Shown here: piece after piece, positions 27,700 through 36,998 of the stretch
Numbering within the stretch: the first letter of the stretch is position 1
Layout of the letters: the number at the start of each line of letters is the position of its first letter
Origin: Staphylococcus sp. KG4-3
GTDB lineage: Bacteria > Bacillota > Bacilli > Staphylococcales > Staphylococcaceae
Direction: 5' to 3'
Assembly (NCBI RefSeq): GCF_033597815.2
Contig: NZ_CP166245.1
Coordinates: 2,542,001-2,606,000 of the forward strand
Length of the DNA stretch: 64,000 bases
Position numbers and translations under genes: made by a program
The notes under the pieces: generated by a model
The model's input: the letters and a program-made list of their open reading frames with translations, nothing else
Databases searched by the model: none
Told to the model about the DNA's origin: nothing

Positions 27700-27909
27700 A
27701 AAGGCTTAACAGTTCGTATGAGAAAGAAGCAGAAACATAAATAATGTCTCTGTCTCAACTCATTATAATGGTAGTAGCTGGCTGATTCGAAAAGGCCTTT
27801 AAATCATGTTTTTTTCAACTCTAGTCGTCATTGCTAAGGATAGACAACGAAACTTTTTCAGAAAAATTAAGTTTCAATCCCTCTCCAATAGACACTGAAA
27901 AACTTTTAT
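27700..27909. other. Gap after the thrE remnant
   Basis: A small stem (CAGAAACAT / ATGTCTCTG, 27730-27752) is the only structure seen. T-rich sequence near 27900 adjoins the convergent ROK gene. Confidence 0.5.
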
Positions 27910-28806
27910 TTATTTTTTATTCACATAATAAAGCCCTCTTAACACATTAGCATCTAAATCACTTATTCTGACTACAATCTCTCTATTTTGAATCAAGTGA
28001 TGTTTTTGTGCATATGCTTCAATTCGCGCTTTATAAGGTAATTTACTTTGTGTTACACCACCTCCAAGTACGATATTATATACATTGAAGACACTATATA
28101 GGTTCGTACATAACTTTTGTGTTAAATCTATTACTTCTTCAATCATCTGTACGATTTGTTTATTTTCTCCTGCATTATACATTTCAATTGCTTCTCTAGT
28201 ACTAACTTCTTTGTTAAGCAATACGCCTGCTTTCCTACTTATTGCTAAGCCAGAAATTTCATTTTCAACGCAACCATATTGTTTGCAAACAGGGCATTGG
28301 TAGTCACTATTGTCTTTAATAATAGTATGACCAATCTCACCGAAATTACCATCGCTACCAGAAACTAGAGTGCCATTTCTCATGTATGCCATACCAACAC
28401 CTGTACTTATAGTTAAATATATAAAATCCTCTGTCATCGATGGAATGTAGCGTTGTTCTGCTAATATAGCAGCATCCGTATCATTTACAAAATATGGTTT
28501 AAATGAACTATGTTCAGTGATAAACTCACCTGCGTTAAAATTATTGTATTTTTGTAAATTAGGAGGATTTAAAAATACACCTTGAGTATAATCACACGGC
28601 CCAGGCATAGCAATATTTAGCACTGTATCATCTATATGTTCAACACTTTCTAAGTAATTCTTAGCTATATTGATTATTTCAGTAAACTGTTGTTTGGGGT
28701 TATCTACATAAGTTTCAAATTTATGGCTCTCTATAATTTCTAAATCTTCGTTGATTAAACCTACAATTGTCTTTGTTCCACCTATATCTGTACAAATTTT
28801 CAACAT
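27910..28806 (-). CDS. ROK-family sugar kinase
   Basis: A 298-residue sugar kinase. The phosphate-binding motif CTDIGGTKTIVGLI is at residues 5-18. GNFGEIGHTIIK supplies the zinc His, followed by the Cys cluster CPVCKQYGC of ROK proteins. VLGGGVTQ near residue 247 is the adenosine-site glycine loop. There is no N-terminal helix-turn-helix, so it is a kinase and not a repressor. It is downstream of manA in the same direction but behind a terminator. The likely substrate is mannose, fructose or glucose, judging from the neighbours. Confidence 0.85.
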   Translation of the reverse strand: MLKICTDIGGTKTIVGLINEDLEIIESHKFETYVDNPKQQFTEIINIAKNYLESVEHIDDTVLNIAMPGPCDYTQGVFLNPPNLQKYNNFNAGEFITEHSSFKPYFVNDTDAAILAEQRYIPSMTEDFIYLTISTGVGMAYMRNGTLVSGSDGNFGEIGHTIIKDNSDYQCPVCKQYGCVENEISGLAISRKAGVLLNKEVSTREAIEMYNAGENKQIVQMIEEVIDLTQKLCTNLYSVFNVYNIVLGGGVTQSKLPYKARIEAYAQKHHLIQNREIVVRISDLDANVLRGLYYVNKK

Positions 28807-28830
28807 TGTAATTACCTCCTATGATTGCAT

Positions 28831-28866
28831 AAAAAGGCAGAAATAACTAAAGTTATCTCGCCTTTA
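28831..28866 (-). terminator. Terminator between manA and the ROK gene
   Basis: The stem AAAGGC-AGAAATAACT / AGTTATCTCGCCTTT has two internal mismatches and a T-run on the minus strand. Confidence 0.75.
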
Positions 28867-28870
28867 ATTT

Positions 28871-29806
28871 TTATACATAGCTAACTATAAATGTCATATC
28901 ACCTTTAAATGTAATTTCTTCATCCTCAGTAGTCAGTATAAAATGTGTTCCTTTTTCTAAAGTAATAATTTCGTTATTTACTGTAACTTCGCCATTGCCC
29001 TCTACAATGGATACTAGACAATATGATTGTGGTTTTGTATAGTCTAAATGACCATTGATTATCCATCTTTCCACTGTAAAGAACGTATTAGATACAAATT
29101 GCGTATAATCCTGACCTTGAACCACTTCATGTTTAGCTGATTTATTCGGTGAGCTAGCAGAAAGGTCAATTACCTCTTTACTTTCTTCTAAATGAAGTTC
29201 TCTTTTATTTCCTTCTTTATCAGTTCTGTCATAATCATAAATGCGGTAAGTAGTATCAGAAGATTGTTGTGTCTCTAAGATTAAAATCCCTTCTCCTATT
29301 GCATGCACGGTACCTGCCGGCACATAGAAGAAGTCTCCTGCTTGAACTTTGACTGATTTGAATAGTGCATCGAATTGTTTGTTATCAATCATTTGATTTA
29401 ACTCATTTTGACTCTGTGCATTTACGCCATAAATAATTTCTGCTCCTTCTTTTGCATCTAATATATACCAACATTCAGTCTTACCATATTCTCCTTCATA
29501 CTTTTGCGCATACGTATCATCTGGATGTACTTGTACTGACAAATTATCACTTGCATCTAATATTTTAGTTAGCAACGGAAATTTATCTTCTTTAGGATTC
29601 CCAAATAATACTTTGTCTTCTGCCCAAACTTCATCTAATGTTTTACCTTTATGACGTCCATTTTTAATTATGTTTGGACCGTTCGGATGTGCTGATATCG
29701 CCCAACATTCACCAGTATGATTATTAGGTATATCATAGTTAAATGCTTTAAGTGCGTTGCCTCCCCATATCCTTTCTTGAAAAACAGGTTTTAATAATAA
29801 TGGCAT
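28871..29806 (-). CDS. manA: Mannose-6-phosphate isomerase, class I
   Basis: A 311-residue zinc cupin enzyme that converts mannose 6-phosphate to fructose 6-phosphate. The motif VQVHPDD (about residues 95-101), then YGKTECWYILDA and DFFYVPAGTVHAIGEG carry the zinc ligands Gln, His, Glu and His. The short Firmicutes form without the extra domain of eukaryotic PMI is usual. It lies 17 bp after manP, so the PTS product feeds it directly. Confidence 0.92.
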   Translation of the reverse strand: MPLLLKPVFQERIWGGNALKAFNYDIPNNHTGECWAISAHPNGPNIIKNGRHKGKTLDEVWAEDKVLFGNPKEDKFPLLTKILDASDNLSVQVHPDDTYAQKYEGEYGKTECWYILDAKEGAEIIYGVNAQSQNELNQMIDNKQFDALFKSVKVQAGDFFYVPAGTVHAIGEGILILETQQSSDTTYRIYDYDRTDKEGNKRELHLEESKEVIDLSASSPNKSAKHEVVQGQDYTQFVSNTFFTVERWIINGHLDYTKPQSYCLVSIVEGNGEVTVNNEIITLEKGTHFILTTEDEEITFKGDMTFIVSYV

Positions 29807-29823
29807 TTATTCCTACCTCCTAC

Positions 29824-31797
29824 TTATATTTCTTTAAGTAAATCGTAAATTTGTTGTGTTTGTGTTGCCTCAATTAACTGTTGGCGAATATTGTCGTCCA
29901 TTAATGTTCTTGATAATCTTTGTAACAGTTTTAAATGTGTATCACTGCTGTCATTAGGTACTGCAATTAGAAATACAATATTAGGCAATGTGTCATCTAA
30001 GCTGTCCCAGTCTATACCATGTTTATTATTCATTACAGCAACAACAGGTCGTTTCACTGCTGATGATTTTGCGTGAGGTATTGCAACATTCATTCCAATT
30101 GCTGTCGTTGCTTCTGCTTCACGTTTCAGTACAGCATCTTTCAATTCTTTTCTATCTGTAATGTAATCATTCTTATCTAGTTGATCTATGAGATCATCTA
30201 TCGCTTCGTCTCTTGTAATTTTCTTATCGACTATTTTAATAACATCTTTATCAAATACATCAACTGTGTTATTTGTCTGTTCAGTTGTTTTTTCTTTATT
30301 TATATCCGCTGTAGTATTTGTTGTAGTATTGGCTTCTGACTGGTCATCTTGCTGTTCCGCTGTCATCCCAGTTGCAATACTATTAGTATCAACAGCTAAT
30401 GATGGTGTATTTTTTCTTAAAAATAGCACTACACTCATCGTGACAAGGCTACCAACTATCACAGCAATAAAGAACCATAAAATCTGATCTATGCCACCTA
30501 AAACAGCTACAATCGGACCGCCATGAGCCACTCTATCGCCTACGCCACCTATTGCTGCAATAGCTGCTGCTACCATTGCCCCTATCATATTGGATGGAAT
30601 AATTCTTAACGGATCTTGTGCAGCAAATGGAATAGCACCTTCTGTAATACCAAATAATCCCATAGTAAATGAAGCTTTTCCCATTTCTACTTCACCTTTA
30701 TTAAATTTACGTTTATTAATAAACGTAGCTAATCCTAAACCAATAGGCGGCGTACAAACCGCTACTGCAACCATTCCCATTACAGCATAGTTACCTTCAG
30801 CGATTAGCGCTGAACCAAATAAGAAAGCAACTTTATTTACTGGTCCTCCCATATCAAATGCAATCATTGCCCCTATAATTAATGCTAAGATTACAATGTT
30901 AGTACCTTGCATACCTTTCAACCAAGTTGTCAATGCTTCAAAGATACTCGCTATTGGTGCACCAATTAAGAATATAAATATTAATCCCACAATGAGTGAT
31001 GAAATAATAGGAATTATTATAATCGGCATAATGGGTGCCATTACTTTTGGTGTTTTTACATTTTTAATCCATTTCGCAATGTAACCTGCTATAAAACCAG
31101 CAACAATACCGCCTAAAAAACCAGCTCCAGCATCACTACCGTAGAAGCTACCATCAGCAGCTATAGCGCCACCAATCATACCTGGTACAAGGCCAGGTTT
31201 GTCAGCAATACTCACTGCGATGTAGCCAGCCAATATTGGCACCATAAAACTGAAAGCTAAATTGCCTATATTTTCAACTGATTTCCAAAATGAATCATTT
31301 GGAATTTCCAAACCTTTTGAAGTTGCTTCTCCACCAATTGTCAGTGCAATCGCCATTAACAATCCACCTACAACGATGAAGGGAACCATAAACGATACAC
31401 CATTCATTAAATGCTGATAAACCATCTGAATACCAGTTTTGGGTTTATCTTCTTGGCTATGCTGACTAGCTCCATTAGTTTCATGATGGATATGAGCATC
31501 TTTATCAATAATACGTTGAATCAATACTTCCGGTTTATGAATACCTTCTCTAACACTTTCGTTAATTAATAACTTCCCATCAAATCTAGATAAATCTACT
31601 TGGCGATCTGCTGCAATAATAATGCCATCCGCTTCTCTAATTTCTTTTGTTGTTAAGACATTTTCTGCACCTACGCCACCTTGTGTTTCCACCTTGATAT
31701 GCACGTCCATATCTTTGGCAGCTTGCTCCAATTTTTCTTGGGCCATATACGTGTGTGCAATCCCATTTGGACACGACGTAATCGCTAAAATTTTCAT
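29824..31797 (-). CDS. manP: PTS mannose/fructose transporter EIIBCA
   Basis: A 657-residue PTS permease that imports and phosphorylates mannose (or fructose). The start MKILAITSCPNGIAHTYM is set by AAGGAGG, 10 bases before the ATG. Domain order is EIIB (residues 1-100, phospho-Cys9), EIIC (about 130-460, with ATSKGLEIPNDSFW and SLVTMSVVLFL) and EIIA (about 510-657, phospho-His in NVAIPHAKS). This B-C-A order is that of Bacillus ManP rather than the A-B-C order of FruA. A perfect cre site sits just upstream. Confidence 0.9.
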   Translation of the reverse strand: MKILAITSCPNGIAHTYMAQEKLEQAAKDMDVHIKVETQGGVGAENVLTTKEIREADGIIIAADRQVDLSRFDGKLLINESVREGIHKPEVLIQRIIDKDAHIHHETNGASQHSQEDKPKTGIQMVYQHLMNGVSFMVPFIVVGGLLMAIALTIGGEATSKGLEIPNDSFWKSVENIGNLAFSFMVPILAGYIAVSIADKPGLVPGMIGGAIAADGSFYGSDAGAGFLGGIVAGFIAGYIAKWIKNVKTPKVMAPIMPIIIIPIISSLIVGLIFIFLIGAPIASIFEALTTWLKGMQGTNIVILALIIGAMIAFDMGGPVNKVAFLFGSALIAEGNYAVMGMVAVAVCTPPIGLGLATFINKRKFNKGEVEMGKASFTMGLFGITEGAIPFAAQDPLRIIPSNMIGAMVAAAIAAIGGVGDRVAHGGPIVAVLGGIDQILWFFIAVIVGSLVTMSVVLFLRKNTPSLAVDTNSIATGMTAEQQDDQSEANTTTNTTADINKEKTTEQTNNTVDVFDKDVIKIVDKKITRDEAIDDLIDQLDKNDYITDRKELKDAVLKREAEATTAIGMNVAIPHAKSSAVKRPVVAVMNNKHGIDWDSLDDTLPNIVFLIAVPNDSSDTHLKLLQRLSRTLMDDNIRQQLIEATQTQQIYDLLKEI

Positions 31798-31820
31798 ATG
31801 ATTCATCCTCCTTGACTCAA

Positions 31821-31835
31821 TTGTAAACGCATTCA
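31821..31835 (-). promoter_or_regulatory. cre site upstream of manP
   Basis: TTGTAAACGCATTCA fits WTGNAANCGNWNNCW at every position and lies 24 bp before the manP start codon, so CcpA should repress manPA. Confidence 0.8.
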
Positions 31836-31844
31836 TTAGGTTGT

Positions 31845-31883
31845 AAAAAAGAATAATTGCCGTTACTAGTGGCAATTATTCTT
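31845..31883 (-). terminator. Terminator of manR
   Basis: The stem AAGAATAATTGCC / GGCAATTATTCTT includes the manR stop codon and leads into a T-run on the minus strand. manP therefore has its own promoter. Confidence 0.85.
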
Positions 31884-33804
31884 TAATTAAGTCAATAATT
31901 TTCTCTTTTAAACTTTGATCTTCAAGTACTAATAATTGGTCTACAGCATTCTCATCCAATTTAGCAATAGTATGAATAATTTTCTTCATTATAGGAATGT
32001 CTTGTTCTGTAATTGCTAAGAAAAAAACTAGCTTAGCTTTATTTTGTTTCCAGATATAACCTTGCATATTTTTAAAAATAATTACATGTGATTTCAATAC
32101 TTTTTCTGGGTCACCATGTGGTATACTCATCCCATTACCAATATACGTAGAAGAAAATTTCTCTCTTTCCAATGCACTTTTCATGTAATCTTTGGTCACA
32201 GCATAATTGTTATCCAGAATCATTTGAGCTTGTTCAAAAACATAACTTGCAACCACTTGTTCCTGTTTATCTGAGCAAACACTAAACTGAATTGAAGCTA
32301 CTTCATTTTGGTGTAATACAGGGTTTTGCTTATGGTGTAACGCTGAAGTAATTTTATTTTCATCCTCCTCTGAGAATAAAGGAGATACTTCTATGCAAGT
32401 TAAATCGTTAGGCACTTGTGCACCTTCAATAGAATGTGTAGAAACAAGAACATCAATATTGCTAAAGTTATAATTATCAATATTTTCCATTTTCAATGTA
32501 TCTACTATATGAATGCTGTCATCTATATTTTTAATTTTCACTTCTAATAAACTAGAAATTCCCAACCCATAATAACAAGTGATAACAATATTAAATGAAT
32601 CTTTTTTATGGCGATCTATGGAGGATTGAAAATGTAACGCTAAAAATGCAATTTCATCTTCAACTAAATTTATTTTTGCGTCTTTTGCAAGATGAGTTAC
32701 TGTCTCATACAATGCATCAAATACAAAGGGATAATACTTTTTAATATCCTCTGTTAAAGGATTATTAATATAAACATTCTTTGCTATACGTAAGTAAGTT
32801 CTGCTGAAATGTGCATATAAATTGTCGCGTAGTTCTAGGTCTTCTGTAAAATCTACTCCTACATTTTTCTCCATCTGATGAATCATACGATCGATATAAC
32901 TTTTAACAAAAATCCGTTCAAACCCTAAATCATATTTATTAAAATAATAGCTAATGAAGAATGATAACAGTTGCGCAGTTTTATCTGAAAGTTGATAGCC
33001 TAATTCCAAATTGATATCTGTAATACATTGTTGCGCGATTTTATAGGAGGATTTATCGACTACCCATGAATAACCGTCATCGTTATTACGTTTAAATATA
33101 ATAATTAAGTGTATAAGTAATTGTTTTATTCGTATTTTAGAAGTTTGTATATGATGCGCATTTAAGTTATTTTCAATAATTTGACTAATGATATCAATAT
33201 GCGCCTTAGGTATTTCATTTAGTATTACATCATCAACAGTTTTATTTTTCGAAGATAGTTGGTTTAAATGTAGAATCGCATTTCTAATATTCATTTCGCT
33301 TCCGTTTACAGTGACGCCTTTTTTCTTAGTTAGATTAACAGTAATATCAAATGAATTGCACCACGACTGAACACGCGTTAAATAATCACTAACTTCTGAT
33401 TTAGATAAATTAAAGTGATGTGCTAATGAATCTAAAGTTGTGGGTTGTTGGTGCATTAAAATATGATAACCCAATTTTAGCAGTAATTCGTTTTCTTTGT
33501 TTGTAAAATCAGAAACGATTTCTTCTATATACTCTATACTATATAGGTCTTGGTTCACTTTGAAACCTCTACCTTTGACACTGGCAATTAACGACGACAA
33601 TACTTCAACATTAATATATTTAATATCGTTTCTCACTGTTCTATTAGAGACATTTAAGTAATTTGCTATTTCATCTGCGCTTAAAAAACGATTACTGTTG
33701 TTGAGTAACAATCTAATAAGTTTGGCATGTCTTTCTAACATCACTGCACCGCGCTTTCCCTTATTTTCACTCTTGATCAAAGATGAATTAATATTTAAAT
33801 TCAT
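31876..33804 (-). CDS. manR: PRD-containing transcriptional activator, ManR-like
   Basis: A 642-residue regulator of the BglG/MtlR type. Domains in order: two N-terminal helix-turn-helix segments (LLNNSNRFLSADEIANYLNVSNRTVRNDI, then residues 80-150), PRD1 (about 190-300), PRD2 (about 305-410), an EIIB-like domain (VITCYYGLGISS near 420) and an EIIA-like domain (IGNGMSIPHGD near 560). PTS phosphorylation of the PRDs sets activity. The in-frame ATG 21 codons in (33741) is an equally plausible start; neither has a strong Shine-Dalgarno. It stands directly upstream of manP, which it should activate. Confidence 0.88.
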   Translation of the reverse strand: MNLNINSSLIKSENKGKRGAVMLERHAKLIRLLLNNSNRFLSADEIANYLNVSNRTVRNDIKYINVEVLSSLIASVKGRGFKVNQDLYSIEYIEEIVSDFTNKENELLLKLGYHILMHQQPTTLDSLAHHFNLSKSEVSDYLTRVQSWCNSFDITVNLTKKKGVTVNGSEMNIRNAILHLNQLSSKNKTVDDVILNEIPKAHIDIISQIIENNLNAHHIQTSKIRIKQLLIHLIIIFKRNNDDGYSWVVDKSSYKIAQQCITDINLELGYQLSDKTAQLLSFFISYYFNKYDLGFERIFVKSYIDRMIHQMEKNVGVDFTEDLELRDNLYAHFSRTYLRIAKNVYINNPLTEDIKKYYPFVFDALYETVTHLAKDAKINLVEDEIAFLALHFQSSIDRHKKDSFNIVITCYYGLGISSLLEVKIKNIDDSIHIVDTLKMENIDNYNFSNIDVLVSTHSIEGAQVPNDLTCIEVSPLFSEEDENKITSALHHKQNPVLHQNEVASIQFSVCSDKQEQVVASYVFEQAQMILDNNYAVTKDYMKSALEREKFSSTYIGNGMSIPHGDPEKVLKSHVIIFKNMQGYIWKQNKAKLVFFLAITEQDIPIMKKIIHTIAKLDENAVDQLLVLEDQSLKEKIIDLIKE

Positions 33805-33858
33805 TGTAGCTATTACCTATTATTTAAGCAAGAAGTGGCTAATCGAAGTTCACATAAT

Positions 33859-33904
33859 AAAAACACCAATTCAAAAGATATCATCTAATGAATTGGTGTT
33901 TTTA
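33859..33904 (-). terminator. Terminator of the metQ-ldh operon
   Basis: The stem AAAACACCAATTCA / TGAATTGGTGTTTT has a T-run on the minus strand just after the dehydrogenase gene. Confidence 0.85.
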
Positions 33905-33910
33905 TTTATT

Positions 33911-34843
33911 TTATTTTTCTGATGTATGGATAGTTTCTCTAATATATTCGTAAGCTTCTTTAAGTTGTTGCATTTCTTGATCATCCAACATAATTGCAAA
34001 TCTTTGAACAATACCAGAGCCATCAACTAACGTAGGTAAACTATATGCACCATCTGTTAAGTCATATTCTTTACTGATTGAAGTCAGCGGGATAATAGTA
34101 CGTTGATCCAATGCAATAGTTTGTATCAAGGATGTTGTAACTTTAGAAATAGCAGCATTAGTCCAACCTTTTTGATAAAAGACGTCCATAGATACCTCAT
34201 TAATGATAGATGTTATATGTGCTTTATCAATTTCTGGGCTATTACTTAGCTCTTCATACTCTGTGAGCGACATACCATGAATACGCACTTTGCTCCACAC
34301 AGGTATTGCATGTTGTCCATGTTCTCCAATAACAAATGCCTCAACATTTTTGGGATCGATTTGATAATGATGAGCGATAATCGTCTTGAACCTTGAAGTT
34401 TCTAAAGATGTTCCCGTTCCAATAATTTTATTAGATGGATAGTTTACTTGATTAGCAAAGTATACTATCGAATCTACAGGATTAGAAATCAAAATAATTA
34501 TTGCTTCTTGTGTTACCTCGGCAACTTGGCTCATAACATTTTTTATAATGTCATGATTGCCTTGCGCTAATAAAGTACGATCACCATCATTTTTATCTGT
34601 TGGTACACTCGCAGCAATTACAATAAAATCAGCATCTGTTAAATCTTGATAACCCCCAGCTTTAATATTGATATGCGCAGTGTTAAATAATCCTTGCGAA
34701 TGATTATGATCAAGAGCTTCTCCACTTGCAATCTCATCTTTATCATCAATCAAAACAATCTCTGAAAATAAATTCAAATATTGTACATCTGTTAAAACTT
34801 GACTACCTACTCTTCCTAATCCAACAATGCCTAGTTTAGACAT
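33911..34843 (-). CDS. L-lactate dehydrogenase family 2-hydroxyacid dehydrogenase (HicDH-like)
   Basis: A 310-residue NAD enzyme of the LDH/MDH fold. The dinucleotide motif GIVGLGRVGS is at residues 5-14, catalytic His175 is in GEHGQH, carboxylate-binding Arg151 is in SLETSRF and Arg89 is in the active-site loop. That loop reads VPTDKNDGDR, not the AxxxQxxGExR of lactate enzymes, and Asp is replaced by Glu148 in SLETSR. Both changes resemble L-2-hydroxyisocaproate dehydrogenases, which accept larger 2-oxo acids. It is 43 bp behind metQ with AAAGGAG and no terminator between, so it should share the S-box transcript. Confidence 0.75.
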   Translation of the reverse strand: MSKLGIVGLGRVGSQVLTDVQYLNLFSEIVLIDDKDEIASGEALDHNHSQGLFNTAHINIKAGGYQDLTDADFIVIAASVPTDKNDGDRTLLAQGNHDIIKNVMSQVAEVTQEAIIILISNPVDSIVYFANQVNYPSNKIIGTGTSLETSRFKTIIAHHYQIDPKNVEAFVIGEHGQHAIPVWSKVRIHGMSLTEYEELSNSPEIDKAHITSIINEVSMDVFYQKGWTNAAISKVTTSLIQTIALDQRTIIPLTSISKEYDLTDGAYSLPTLVDGSGIVQRFAIMLDDQEMQQLKEAYEYIRETIHTSEK

Positions 34844-34886
34844 AAACTACACTCCTTTTTTATTACTAATATCCGTTCATAATAAT

Positions 34887-35705
34887 TTATTTTTCATACG
34901 GAATTACATCTTTACCGTATTCTTTTTTAATGAATTCTTTCATGTCTTTAGATTGTAAAACTTTTATAAGTGCTTGATACTTTTTGTCATCTTTATGTCC
35001 TTTTTTCACAGCAACGATATTCGCAAACGGTGATGACTCAGTTTCACTAATGATAGCATCTTTATGTGGCGTTAAGCCATTATCTAACGCGTAGTTTGAA
35101 TTCATAATAACTGCAGCCCCTTCCTTACTTTCATATGTCTTAGGTAAGAATTCTGCCCCTTGTTTATTATTAAACTTCAAATCTTTTTTATTTTCTACAA
35201 TGTCTTCAAATTTTGCGTCTTCTATACTAACACCTTTTTTAATCTTTATTAATCCTTCATCTACAAAGAATGATAAGAATCTCCCCTCTTCAGCTGGATT
35301 GTTAGAAACGTATATTGTTGAACCTTTAGGAATATCTTTAATATCTTTATATTTTTTACTATAAACACCCATAGGCGTAGTAAATACTTTTCCAACTTCT
35401 TCTATATCATAATTGTGGTCTTTCTTTTCTGCTTTTAAGTATGGCGTATGCTGGAAGAAATTGGCATCTACATCACCTTTATCTAATAATTTATTAGGTA
35501 CTTTATAATCATTAACTGTTTTAACTTCTAAATCATATCCTTGTTTTTTCATTTCTTCTTTCGCATGTTTCAACACTTCACCATGTGGTGCTGGTGAAGC
35601 TGCAATGGTTATTTTTTTGTCCTTATCTTTACCATTTGAATTGCCACATGCTGCAAGCACGCTCATTAATATTAATAATGAACCTAAAACAATTAATTTC
35701 CTCAT
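34887..35705 (-). CDS. metQ: Methionine-binding lipoprotein MetQ
   Basis: A 272-residue NlpA-family substrate-binding lipoprotein. The signal peptide ends in lipobox LAAC (Cys20). The mature protein carries ITIAASPAPHGEVLKHAKEEM, DANFFQHTPYL and GSTIYVSNNPAEEGRFL, typical of MetQ. It should bind methionine for a MetNI transporter, but no metN or metI is beside it, so this is a stand-alone binding protein. The preceding SAM riboswitch confirms a methionine link. It is the first gene of the transcript continuing into the dehydrogenase. Confidence 0.9.
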   Translation of the reverse strand: MRKLIVLGSLLILMSVLAACGNSNGKDKDKKITIAASPAPHGEVLKHAKEEMKKQGYDLEVKTVNDYKVPNKLLDKGDVDANFFQHTPYLKAEKKDHNYDIEEVGKVFTTPMGVYSKKYKDIKDIPKGSTIYVSNNPAEEGRFLSFFVDEGLIKIKKGVSIEDAKFEDIVENKKDLKFNNKQGAEFLPKTYESKEGAAVIMNSNYALDNGLTPHKDAIISETESSPFANIVAVKKGHKDDKKYQALIKVLQSKDMKEFIKKEYGKDVIPYEK

Positions 35706-35750
35706 AATTCATTTCACTCCTCATGAATTTTTAAATTTCAAACTAAATTA

Positions 35751-35905
35751 AAAAATACTTTCTCTTAATTTTATAAGAGAAAGTATAAACCTTCTCTCAT
35801 CTTTAAAAGTTCGATAACTTTTTGTGAATTAGCACCATTTCGTATAACGACGGTTGCTGGGTTTCATAGGGCACGTCCCTCCACCTCTCTTGATAAGAGT
35901 AAATC
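35751..35905 (-). ncRNA. SAM-I riboswitch (S-box) with terminator, upstream of metQ
   Basis: Read on the minus strand, the leader opens with CTTATCAAGAGAGGTGGAGG, the conserved P1/P2 start of the S-box. It continues with CCCTATGAAACCCAGCAACC, the SAM-binding core, and closes near 35800. A terminator stem ACTTTCTCTT / AAGAGAAAGT with a T-run follows at 35751-35787, and GAGAGAAGG upstream of it can form the alternative antiterminator. High SAM should end transcription before metQ. Confidence 0.93.
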
Positions 35906-35927
35906 AATATGTAGTTGCAATGTTTTT

Positions 35928-35956
35928 ATCCTAGCATTATACTCATATTTAGTCAA
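35928..35956 (-). promoter_or_regulatory. metQ promoter
   Basis: Minus strand TTGACT (35951-35956), a 17-base spacer and TAGGAT (35928-35933). The start site would fall about 20 bases before the S-box. Confidence 0.6.
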
Positions 35957-35958
35957 TT

Positions 35959-35973
35959 AGTTTTTAGAAAATT
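35959..35973. promoter_or_regulatory. CodY-like box upstream of metQ
   Basis: AGTTTTTAGAAAATT matches the CodY consensus at 13 of 15 positions and abuts the -35, so nutrient status and SAM could act together. Confidence 0.45.
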
Positions 35974-36041
35974 CTAAATAATACGTTTATTAATTCAATC
36001 CTGTTCCATGTGAAACAACAAACTCTTAAAGCTATTTACCT

Positions 36042-36797
36042 TTACAGAAGGACCATTGCTACATATGCAATAAAGTTATTTAATGCATGCAGTGCTATAG
36101 CAGTAGCTAAACTTCGTTGTGTTTTTAAATAGATGTATACAATACCTATAGCGATAACGAGATACATAACTATTTCTAATGGTGATTGCGCTTCTGTTAC
36201 GTGTAGAGATGCAAAAACAATTACAGATAATACTGACATCACTATAAAATTCAATTTCTTTCCTAATTCACCAATTACCAAGTGTCGGAAGAGAAACTCT
36301 TCAGTAACCGGTGCAATAATTACAATAGAAAAGAACGCAAGCACCGTTGAAAATGGTGTACTAAACATTTGTTGAACCAATAAGTCATTTTGTGTTTCTT
36401 CAAATTTCCATTGTTCAGGTGCAAATGTATCAACTAATACTGGAAAAATTAATTTAAATATAAACATAACAATAAATGTAACAACAATGAGTTTCCAATA
36501 TTTCTTGATATTATTGAACCCATTTTTCCACTCACCTTTATAACTATTTTTATGTAACAACATCCATATAATCATGATAAATATAAAAACGCCAATCTCC
36601 ATTAACAAAGCAGTAGAGCTCGACTCATCAATTCCATTATCTAAGTAACTACCACCAAAACTTATATTAACTGCCAACAATATGACCAAAATTATGATTG
36701 ATAATATAAAATTGCTAGCTAAATAAATGATTGGCAGAAAAAAATCTTTACCATTAATATCCTTCCATTGATATTTCTTTTCGTTTTTTAACGACAT
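36042..36797 (-). CDS. CPBP-family intramembrane metalloprotease
   Basis: A 251-residue membrane protein with about seven hydrophobic helices. The CPBP (Abi/CAAX-protease) motifs are present: EEFLFRH near residue 165 (glutamate pair and Arg), then FASLHVTEA near 195 and ALHALNNF near 240, providing the His and Asn metal ligands. Members include prenyl-protein endopeptidases and bacteriocin self-immunity proteins; the target here is unknown. GGAGG is present upstream. It is monocistronic and no bacteriocin gene lies nearby. Confidence 0.88.
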   Translation of the reverse strand: MSLKNEKKYQWKDINGKDFFLPIIYLASNFILSIIILVILLAVNISFGGSYLDNGIDESSSTALLMEIGVFIFIMIIWMLLHKNSYKGEWKNGFNNIKKYWKLIVVTFIVMFIFKLIFPVLVDTFAPEQWKFEETQNDLLVQQMFSTPFSTVLAFFSIVIIAPVTEEFLFRHLVIGELGKKLNFIVMSVLSVIVFASLHVTEAQSPLEIVMYLVIAIGIVYIYLKTQRSLATAIALHALNNFIAYVAMVLL

Positions 36798-36998
36798 TGT
36801 AGCCCCTCCTAAAGTTTTATATACAACACACTTTTACATTGCACAATTTTTATTTTCTTCAAACATTTTACAATAATATAAATAGATAGTATAGCTCGAC
36901 ATTTAAACTAAATAATTTAATTTTCAATGCGTAAAAGGAAATGAAAAGTGGTATATAGAGATTAAATATACTATACATATTTTAAGGAGTTGTTGTCG

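Larger units (their letters stand above)
35706..36041. other. Leader region of metQ and gap to CPBP gene
   Basis: This 336-bp gap contains the S-box, its terminator, the metQ promoter and a CodY-like box. From 35975 to 36041 nothing more was seen. Confidence 0.7.

Noticed and set aside
33911..34843. Housekeeping L-lactate dehydrogenase (ldh1)
   Set aside because: The active-site loop lacks the Gln and Glu pattern of lactate enzymes, and Asp is replaced by Glu148.
36042..36797. Bacteriocin immunity system
   Set aside because: CPBP proteases may give immunity, but no bacteriocin or leader-peptide gene lies within several kb.
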